64,000 bases of DNA from Actinomyces bowdenii (GTDB taxonomy: Bacteria; Actinomycetota; Actinomycetes; Actinomycetales; Actinomycetaceae). The stretch lies in the NCBI RefSeq assembly GCF_017592395.1, contig NZ_JAGFOU010000010.1:1-64000 (forward strand), read 5' to 3'. Shown piece by piece: positions 55,764 through 64,000 of the stretch; the stretch's first letter is position 1, and each line of letters begins with the position of its first letter. The position numbers and the translations under genes were made by a program. The notes under the pieces were generated by a model. That model saw only the letters and a program-made list of their open reading frames with translations, was not told the DNA's origin and did not search any database.

Positions 55764-55817
55764 CCGGTGGGCCCTCCTGAGCCCCGCCCCGGGGCGGGGC
55801 TCAGGAGGGCCCACCGG
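55764..55817. terminator. 54-bp perfect palindrome between lpqB and hpf
   Basis: The halves 55764-55790 and 55791-55817 are exact reverse complements with no spacer (27 of 27). It begins 2 nt after the lpqB stop and ends 6 nt before the hpf stop. It would form a strong hairpin in either transcript and is best read as a bidirectional terminator, although there is no T-tract. Confidence 0.8.
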
Positions 55818-55822
55818 GCGCG

Positions 55823-56482
55823 TCACATGACCGTGGCGTCCAGGCGGATGACGCCGTAGGTCCAGCCGTGGCGGTGGTAGACCGCGCAGGGCTGCTTGGT
55901 GGACTTCTCGATGAACAGGTAGAAGGGGTGGCCCACCAGCTCCATCTGGTAGAGGGCCTCATCCACCGTCATCTCGTGGGCCGCGTGCAGCTTCTGGCGC
56001 ACGATGACGGGGGAGTCGCCGAGCTGGGCCTCCACGGCCACGCCCGGCTCGGTGGGCGGGGTGGGGGAGTCCTCGATGGGGGCGTCGTCGGGCTCGGGCA
56101 CGGTGGGGCCGGAGGGCGCGGGGGCGGCCTCGCCGCGGCCGGGCGCCTGGGGGGCCTCGGGGAGGACCGGGTAGCGGCGGTGGTCCTTCTTCCGGTCGCG
56201 GGCCCGGCGCAGCCGCTCGGTGAGCTTGCCCATGGCGATGTCGAAGGCTGCGAAGCGGTCGGAGGAGGAGGCCTCGGCGCGGATGATCGGGCCCTTGGAG
56301 ACAACCGTGATCTCCACGCGCTCGGCGGTGTCGGCCTGGCGCGGGTTGCGCTCGTGGGTGACCTCGACCTCGACGCGCTGCACCCGGGGATCGAACTGCT
56401 CGACCTTGACCGCCTTGTCCTCGACATAGTCGCGCAGGCGGGGGCTGATCTCTGCGTTGCGGCCGACGACGGTGATGTCCAT
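55823..56482 (-). CDS. hpf: Ribosome hibernation-promoting factor, long form
   Basis: 219 residues from MDITVVGRNAEISPRLRDYV. N-terminal S30AE domain (1 to about 105) with SSSDRFAAFDIAMGKLTERL. An acidic Pro-rich linker (about 115-160) leads to the C-terminal dimerisation domain: SPVIVRQKLHAAHEMTVDEA, LVGHPFYLFIEKSTKQPCAV. Long HPF dimerises 70S ribosomes into 100S in stationary phase. It sits between comF and the lpqB terminator; comF-hpf-secA is a usual actinobacterial order. Confidence 0.94.
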   Translation of the reverse strand: MDITVVGRNAEISPRLRDYVEDKAVKVEQFDPRVQRVEVEVTHERNPRQADTAERVEITVVSKGPIIRAEASSSDRFAAFDIAMGKLTERLRRARDRKKDHRRYPVLPEAPQAPGRGEAAPAPSGPTVPEPDDAPIEDSPTPPTEPGVAVEAQLGDSPVIVRQKLHAAHEMTVDEALYQMELVGHPFYLFIEKSTKQPCAVYHRHGWTYGVIRLDATVM

Positions 56483-56754
56483 GGTGGAACCTCGTTTCTG
56501 GTGGTGTGGGCTGAGCCGGGTGGGCTCCGCAGTACTTGGGTGGGGCCCGCCGCGCATCGCGACGGGATGTGGAGAGGGCGGGGTCACCTCCTGCGGCTGT
56601 CGCGTCAGCATGGGCGCAGTGGTCCGGGCGGGCATCCTCGGCCCCGGGACCGCTACGGCGGCTGCTGTGTTCTGTGCCACAGAATCTACACCATTCGGGC
56701 TGGTCATGCCTGCTTTGTCAGGGAACTGATCGCCTGTGGCGGACGTGGCGGTCG

Positions 56755-57927
56755 TCACCTCCTGCGGCCTGCGCCCGCACTCCCACCGCCCGGCGGCGGG
56801 GTGGCGGCCAGGACCACCGCGCCCAGCACGCGGGCGCCCGCCCCCTCCAGGGCCCTGACGCAGGACTCCAGCGTCGCCCCGGTGGTGACGACGTCGTCGA
56901 CCAGGACCGCGGGCAGGCCGCGGATCTCGGCCAGGACCCGGGGCGCCCGGGACCGATTGGCCCGGCGCTGGTGCGCCGAGCGCCCGGCCTGGTGCGCGCC
57001 CGCGCGCCCGCGGCGCCGGAGCACATCGGCGCTGAGCACGCGCTGAGCAGGCCCCCCGGCCGCCGCCCCGTGCTCGGCGATGCCGCGGGCCACGGCGTCG
57101 GCCAGCCGGGCGGCGACCAGGCGCCCCCGCAGACGGCGGCCCGCGCCGGAGGGGGCGGGGATGACGAGCAGCGGGGGCGCCGCAGCGGCCGAGCCCTGCT
57201 CGGCCGCCTCGTCGGCGGTGCCACCGCGCCCGGAAGCGGCCGCCGCGGTCCGCACGGCGCCGTCACCGGCCAGCGGCGCGGGCGGGGAGGCGGCGCTGCG
57301 GGCCCTGCGCTCGGCCTGATGGGAGGCCCAGGCCCGGCCGAGCCCGCGCCCGATCCCGGATATCGCCTCATCGAGATCCTCCCGGGCCCCGTTCTTCCAC
57401 CCCAGCACCAGGTTGCGCACCGGGCCCGCGTAGGTGGCCGCCGCCAGGATCTCCAGGTCCCCGGCCGCCTCGGCGTGCTCGACCAGGAGGGCGCCGGCCT
57501 CCAGCAGGCCCCGGCACTGCGGGCACAGCGCGGTCTCCCAGCGCCCGCAGCCCGCGCAGGACGCCGGCAGCCCCAGGCCCAGCAGGCCTCGGGCCAGCCC
57601 CGCCCCCAGGCTGAGCATCCGGTGCGGGCCCGCCCGCGGTCCCGGGGCGCCGGCCCGCCGCTCATGCGCGGGAGCGCCATCCGCCGCACCATCCGTGTCC
57701 CCGTCCGGGCTCTCGTCCATGAGACCAGGGTGGGGCCCCGCCGCGGTGCCCGCACGGCCGGGGACGGGGCTGTCCACAGGCGCTCCGGTGCCGTTGCCCA
57801 TCGGGCGCGATGTGGACCCGACCCGGCGCGCCGGTGCGGCCATCAGGCGGGGCGGGCGGGTTGCGAGTGGGTCTCGGCGGGGCGGCGCCGTCCACGGTGG
57901 GAGGAATCTCCTGGGGCCCACCGGCAC
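56755..57927 (-). CDS. comF: ComF family phosphoribosyltransferase-like protein
   Basis: The recognisable protein starts around 57618 ([20 protein letters not shown]) with the zinc site [20 protein letters not shown] (four Cys) and ends with the PRPP-binding [20 protein letters not shown] give the GTG at 57927 because TACTCT lies 8 nt before it, suggesting a leaderless start, but this adds about 100 disordered residues; ATG 57720 is an alternative. A long Ala/Arg-rich insert separates the zinc site from the PRT core. ComF aids DNA uptake or primosome functions in other bacteria; the role here is unproven. Confidence 0.8.
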   Translation of the reverse strand: MPVGPRRFLPPWTAPPRRDPLATRPPRLMAAPARRVGSTSRPMGNGTGAPVDSPVPGRAGTAAGPHPGLMDESPDGDTDGAADGAPAHERRAGAPGPRAGPHRMLSLGAGLARGLLGLGLPASCAGCGRWETALCPQCRGLLEAGALLVEHAEAAGDLEILAAATYAGPVRNLVLGWKNGAREDLDEAISGIGRGLGRAWASHQAERRARSAASPPAPLAGDGAVRTAAAASGRGGTADEAAEQGSAAAAPPLLVIPAPSGAGRRLRGRLVAARLADAVARGIAEHGAAAGGPAQRVLSADVLRRRGRAGAHQAGRSAHQRRANRSRAPRVLAEIRGLPAVLVDDVVTTGATLESCVRALEGAGARVLGAVVLAATPPPGGGSAGAGRRR

Positions 57928-57934
57928 GGTCCAC

Positions 57935-57941
57935 TAGAGTA
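57935..57941. promoter_or_regulatory. Interlocked divergent -10 boxes of secA and comF
   Basis: TAGAGT on the plus strand (57935-57940) and TACTCT on the minus strand (57936-57941) overlap by five bases. The first faces secA, whose GTG is about 65 nt downstream with GGGAG before it. The second faces the GTG at 57927. Confidence 0.45.
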
Positions 57942-58005
57942 TGGGGCGCCTGTGCTCGGTGTGAGCCGGGCCCACCATGACGGATGTCCCAAGGGAGTAA
58001 GCAGC

Positions 58006-60873
<2,868 letters not shown>

Positions 60874-60903
60874 GACCGGCCAGGTGCTCTCTGCCGGGTC
60901 ACT

Positions 60904-60949
60904 CGCATCCCGCCCGCTGACATGTCGTCATCTGGCCCAGCGGGATGCG
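60904..60949. terminator. Hairpin between convergent secA and PIN gene
   Basis: CGCATCCCGC (60904-60913) pairs with GCGGGATGCG (60940-60949); the loop is 26 nt. It lies 30 nt after the secA stop. The stem is only 10 bp and no T-tract follows. Confidence 0.4.
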
Positions 60950-61017
60950 GGTCGGGCCTTGGGGCCGCAAGGGTGCCGCTGATCACGTCCCGCCGGTCAC
61001 CGGGTGCCGCCCTCAGG

Positions 61018-61557
61018 TCACCTGTGAGGCGTGTTGTGCCCGGTAGCGGCGTGTCCGGAAGGTGTTTCCCGGTCGACCAATGCGAACGCTTGAAGTTGAT
61101 GATCCAGGGTCCAGATCCGAACATCCCTCAGGCCTGTGCGCATCTGGTACTGCTCCCGCTCCACCAGGATGCTCATATCCCCACCGCCCAGGGTTTGCTG
61201 GCATGCATGCTCCACCCACTGTTGCTGGGTTGCGGCGCCGTTGAGAAAAGAGGCGAGGAAGTCATGATCCCACTGGACCTCGTTGAGGCGCCAGGGAGCC
61301 TCCCCGTCAATGATCTTCTGCAGGACTCCCCGGAAGCGCTCCGCGGCCCGCCTGCGCTGCTGGCCGTCGTCGAGTTGGCAGATGTGATTGCCGGTCTCGA
61401 TGACCGTGGTGATCGGGAGGAGGAAGATGTCCTTCTGGGCGGTTCTCGCACGGAGATCGGATAGTGCCTCATCGCGACTCGGATGGCCTGATTTCGACAG
61501 TCCGGGAATATCGAGGATGTGCACGAGGATGGATGTGTCTATGAACCAGACCGTCAT
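61018..61557 (-). CDS. PIN-domain nuclease of a two-gene ATPase module
   Basis: 179 residues from the ATG at 61557, which shares one base with the ATPase stop. The four acidic PIN positions are visible: Asp7 (VWFIDTSILVHI), Glu54 (TVIETGNHI), Asp127 (LGGGDMSILVEREQYQ) and Asp152 (IWTLDHQLQAF). It is longer than VapC toxins (about 130 residues), mainly by helices at 65-115. No VapB-like antitoxin is adjacent. It should cut RNA or DNA under control of the ATPase; that control is inference. Confidence 0.8.
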   Translation of the reverse strand: MTVWFIDTSILVHILDIPGLSKSGHPSRDEALSDLRARTAQKDIFLLPITTVIETGNHICQLDDGQQRRRAAERFRGVLQKIIDGEAPWRLNEVQWDHDFLASFLNGAATQQQWVEHACQQTLGGGDMSILVEREQYQMRTGLRDVRIWTLDHQLQAFALVDRETPSGHAATGHNTPHR

Positions 61558-62933
61558 CACTGGGCGCCGATCAGTGAGAGGAACTCCGAGTAGTCGGGGT
61601 CGGGCCCTGGGTGGGCCGCCTCCTCGAGGGCGCCGCTGGTGACCACCGCACCGAGTCTGCCCCCACTCATCGCCTGGGCGTAGCCAGGAAGATCGATAAG
61701 GCGGCTGACCTGGTCGTGGTGGCATACCAGGACGTCATGGAGCTGGTCCCCACTCAAGGCATCCAGCAGTGCTGGGGAGTGCGTGGTGATGAGGGCATTG
61801 ACGTTGATCCTCTCGGTAGCCTCATTGATGAGGTGCAGGAGTCTGCCGGCCTGTGAGGGGTGCAGTCCGTTCTCGATCTCCTCGATCGCCAGCAGTACGC
61901 CCGCCGAGGGGGCGGTCACATCACTGGAGTAGGCTGGTGCGAGGGCGTCAAGATCGAGGTCGGATACTGGGCTTGACAGGGCGGTGGCGATCGCCAGGAA
62001 TCGCAGGAGCCCATCGCTCATCGAGCGCGCGGTTGTCAGTGAGGCCTCCTGGCCCCGCCGCTCTCGAATGGCCAGCATGATCTCACCGGTATCGGTGGAG
62101 CTGAAATCCAGGGAGTCGATGTCGCAATCGGCGATCTGCTGTGCCAGCTGCTCCAGCCTTGAGAATGTGCCGGGCTCCTGGTCCTTCAGGTGCTTGAGGA
62201 TGGGTGCGAGGTTCTCCCCGCTGCGCCGCAGTCGGGCGCCTCTGAGGGGGACCCAGTCCCGCATGAGGCCCGGGGCGGGATCGAAGTGGAAGCTCCTGCG
62301 CAATGATGCGGAGATGTCCCTCTGGGCATCGAGGATGTCGCGCTCCGCCCGATTGGAGCCGGGGATCACCGTCGGCAGCTGGCTGAGAACCGATCGGTCA
62401 TCGCGGAGGTGGATGCGGCGGTTCGGCCCTCTTCGTCCACTTGAGACTGCCGCCTCCAGGCCCACTCCGCCGCTATCGGGCTGTGCATCGATAAGGACCT
62501 GCTGATTCCAGCGCCCACTCTTCGCTGCTCGCTGCGGTCCGCGAAGCGTCTCCTGGATGATATGAGGAAATGGGGAGGGGGCGACCTCCACATCGTAGTC
62601 GTAGGAGTACTTGCCGTGGGGGTGCGTGACGGTCACGGTGCACCCGAGGGCGAAGGAATCGCCCCCGTGCGGGACGCATCCAGAAGCACCCCCGCGGACG
62701 GGTCCGCCCTCGCGCCTGCGTCCATCAAGCGCATCGGAGAGGGGTTCGGCGTTCGTCAGTCGGTGTAGAACGTCGAGGGCGTCCAGGATATTGGATTTCC
62801 CGCTGGAGTTGCGTCCGGTGAGAATGGATGTCCTTCCCAGGGGGATGGTCGCATTCTCGAAGTTCTTGAACCTGGTGAGTCGAAGCTCCGAGATATGGGA
62901 TGCCGCGTCGTCGTCGGGCCCGTGCTTTCTCAT
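61557..62933 (-). CDS. AAA_21/OLD-like ABC-type ATPase of a two-gene module
   Basis: 458 residues from the ATG at 62933. Start ISELRLTRFKNFENATIPLG, Walker A TGRNSSGKSN (39-48), signature TARSMSDGLLRFLAIATALS, Walker B and D-loop LLAIEEIENGLHPSQAGRLL, H-loop NALITTHSPALLDALSG. This is a complete SMC/RecF-type ATPase with an inserted middle domain (about 65-290). Such ATPases partner an effector nuclease in many anti-phage modules (Septu, PARIS, Gabija types). The PIN partner differs from those, so the module may be undescribed. Codon use is less GC-extreme than the neighbours. Confidence 0.82.
   Translation of the reverse strand: MRKHGPDDDAASHISELRLTRFKNFENATIPLGRTSILTGRNSSGKSNILDALDVLHRLTNAEPLSDALDGRRREGGPVRGGASGCVPHGGDSFALGCTVTVTHPHGKYSYDYDVEVAPSPFPHIIQETLRGPQRAAKSGRWNQQVLIDAQPDSGGVGLEAAVSSGRRGPNRRIHLRDDRSVLSQLPTVIPGSNRAERDILDAQRDISASLRRSFHFDPAPGLMRDWVPLRGARLRRSGENLAPILKHLKDQEPGTFSRLEQLAQQIADCDIDSLDFSSTDTGEIMLAIRERRGQEASLTTARSMSDGLLRFLAIATALSSPVSDLDLDALAPAYSSDVTAPSAGVLLAIEEIENGLHPSQAGRLLHLINEATERINVNALITTHSPALLDALSGDQLHDVLVCHHDQVSRLIDLPGYAQAMSGGRLGAVVTSGALEEAAHPGPDPDYSEFLSLIGAQ
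62741..62780. repeat. 40-bp direct repeat, copy inside the ATPase gene
   Basis: This stretch encodes part of DVLHRLTNAEPLSD of the ATPase. It matches 62994-63033 at 38 of 40 positions. Confidence 0.8.
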
Positions 62934-62940
62934 AAGCAGG

Positions 62941-62946
62941 AGTATG
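62941..62946 (-). promoter_or_regulatory. -10 box CATACT (extended, TGG before it) of the ATPase-PIN operon
   Basis: On the minus strand TGGCATACT is followed after 7 nt by the ATG at 62933. No Shine-Dalgarno is visible, so a leaderless start is likely. Confidence 0.4.
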
Positions 62947-62993
62947 CCAGACAGGTGTCTGCTATTGGGTACTTCGAGGTGAGGCCCGGGGGA

Positions 62994-63033
62994 GGGGCTC
63001 GGCGTTCGTGAGTCGGTGTAGAACGTCGAGGGC
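62994..63033. repeat. 40-bp direct repeat, copy upstream of the ATPase gene
   Basis: Second copy of the segment at 62741-62780 (38 of 40 identical), same orientation, 253 bp away and outside the gene. It looks like a leftover of an earlier ATPase copy or of the insertion event. Confidence 0.75.
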
Positions 63034-63088
63034 GGTGCCGGAGGGTGCTGCACTGGTCTGATGCGGGGCATGGTGAGGGTGGGGCGGC

Positions 63089-63838
63089 TCAGGCGATCTC
63101 CAGGCCCGCCAGGATCCAGCGGCCGCGCTGGATGATGAGGCGCGCCGCCGCGGCGCGCACCCGGCCGCTGTCCTCCAGCAGGATCGTGGCCTCGCAGGCC
63201 CCCGAGACGGTCAGCTGGGTGTGCACCGAGCGCATCCGGGGCCGGTGCGAGCGCGGCCTGCTCCCCAGGACGCGGGTGGCCAGCCCGGCGCGCCGGGCGA
63301 TCGCCTCGAACATGGCCGGCGTGGTCCAGCGCGCCAGGTGGTCCGCCGGGCGCTGGCCCGCCAGCACCTCCGCAGCGGCGACGACGATCACCGCGGCGCT
63401 GCGAGCGGGATGCGGCGGCCTGGATGGCTCCTCCCGGCCGGCCAGGCCCATCTGGGCGGCGCGCCCACGGCTTGGGGGCCTGCCGGGGGCGCCGGCTCCG
63501 GTGGTGGAGGGGGCGCGGCCGCCGGCGGGGCCCGGGCTCTGGGACAGGTCGATCTGGTCCCGCCCTCGCCGACCCGCGCCGGTGCCTGGGCCGAGGAGCA
63601 GCTCCGGCTCGACCGCCCTCCCGGCGCTGCCCGTGACCGCCTCCGAGGACTCCTCCACGGTCGGGGCGGTGGCGGGCGACGATCCCGGGTGCGAGGGCGC
63701 CGGGCTGCTGGGCCGCGGGTGGGCGCGGCGGGCGGGGTGCCCTCCCGCGGCCGCGGGCTGCCTGGCAGGGCTCGCGGATGCGGTGGCGCTGCAGCCGGTG
63801 CGCCGGCCGGCGGGTGCGGTCATCGTCGTCGTGGTCAT
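63089..63838 (-). CDS. DUF6459 (Rv3242-neighbourhood type) protein
   Basis: 249 residues; GAGGAG lies 6 nt before the ATG. The N-terminal 140 residues are low-complexity Pro/Ala/Gly. The C-terminal domain (about 145-249) has AAAEVLAGQRPADHLARWTT and AARLIIQRGRWILAGLEIA, the DUF6459 pattern found near secA in actinobacteria. No catalytic motif is visible. The ATPase-PIN module lies between it and secA, which probably marks an insertion into an otherwise conserved neighbourhood. Confidence 0.8.
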   Translation of the reverse strand: MTTTTMTAPAGRRTGCSATASASPARQPAAAGGHPARRAHPRPSSPAPSHPGSSPATAPTVEESSEAVTGSAGRAVEPELLLGPGTGAGRRGRDQIDLSQSPGPAGGRAPSTTGAGAPGRPPSRGRAAQMGLAGREEPSRPPHPARSAAVIVVAAAEVLAGQRPADHLARWTTPAMFEAIARRAGLATRVLGSRPRSHRPRMRSVHTQLTVSGACEATILLEDSGRVRAAAARLIIQRGRWILAGLEIA

Positions 63839-63911
63839 GGCGGGCTCCTCAACGTCACTGGATGATGGCTGGAGGTTCAGTACGGCGGGAGGGAGGAGGG
63901 GATGCGGGCGC

Positions 63912-64000
63912 TCAGCCCGGTGCGCTCGTGGCCGGGGCGGCCCCCGGGAGATCTGTGGGGATGGTCAGGACGGTGCCGGGGGTGATGAGGGAGGGGTCGG
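63912..64000 (-). CDS. LysM-domain protein, C-terminal end (partial, runs off right edge)
   Basis: Too short for a large open frame but clear: the minus strand reads DPSLITPGTVLTIPTD, the end of a LysM peptidoglycan-binding repeat, then LPGAAPATSAPG and a TGA at 63912. A LysM protein upstream of the DUF6459 gene is usual in this neighbourhood. Confidence 0.65.
   Translation of the reverse strand, partial: DPSLITPGTVLTIPTDLPGAAPATSAPG

Noticed and set aside
61018-61557. VapC toxin of a VapBC pair
   Set aside because: The protein is longer than VapC, no antitoxin gene is adjacent, and the coupled upstream gene is an ABC-type ATPase.

Overview
The window is high-GC actinobacterial DNA and fits the Actinomyces group best. 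The evidence is an intact MtrA-MtrB-LpqB operon, a RDD / SpoIIM-like / DUF58 / MoxR / DUF4350 / DUF4129 block, a ComF-HPF-SecA block, a WhiB regulator next to ManA and a TIGR03089 protein, and several start codons that look leaderless (a TANNNT box 6-8 nt before ATG or GTG). The genus is an inference. I saw no rRNA, tRNA or CRISPR array.

Layout. (1) 1-3301, minus: a full-length DUF1023-type alpha/beta hydrolase, then a small membrane protein gene, then a truncated hydrolase 3' end, then a second copy of the membrane protein running off the left edge. It looks like an effector-immunity array. (2) 3817-17143: polysaccharide locus with an ABC exporter (Wzm/Wzt type), four glycosyltransferase genes, a small coiled-coil protein, a fused RmlC-RmlD enzyme and a DUF2142 membrane protein. 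(3) 17144-20335: insertion-sequence graveyard (IS630, IS5-type, IS30 remnants) around an AT-richer orphan lipoprotein gene. (4) 20336-34442: a phosphocholine-decoration locus. It has a winged-helix/LicC/LicA fusion, a LicB permease, two TacF-like flippases, two LicD transferases and several glycosyltransferases, plus RmlA and ManA. (5) 34582-45594: TIGR03089 protein, WhiB, a 1273-residue membrane glycosyltransferase, DUF5719, a zincin-like protein without its zinc motif, DUF3499, Trm112-like, RDD and SpoIIM-like proteins. (6) 45627-51163: DUF58, MoxR, DUF4350, DUF4129 and a multi-pass membrane protein. (7) 51398-55762: mtrA-mtrB-lpqB. (8) 55823-60873: hpf, comF, secA. (9) 61018-62933: a two-gene ATPase plus PIN-nuclease module inserted beside secA. 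(10) 63089-64000: DUF6459 protein and the tail of a LysM protein.

How it works together. Regions 2 and 4 together can make dTDP-rhamnose steps (rmlA and rmlCD present, rmlB not in the window), assemble glycans, and export them by an ABC route and by two flippase routes. They can also import choline, activate it to CDP-choline and transfer phosphocholine to the glycan. The strongest candidates for undescribed biology are the complete lic-type pathway in an actinobacterium, the hydrolase/immunity-like array at the left edge, and the ATPase-PIN pair beside secA. Perfect or decayed palindromes sit between several convergent genes.
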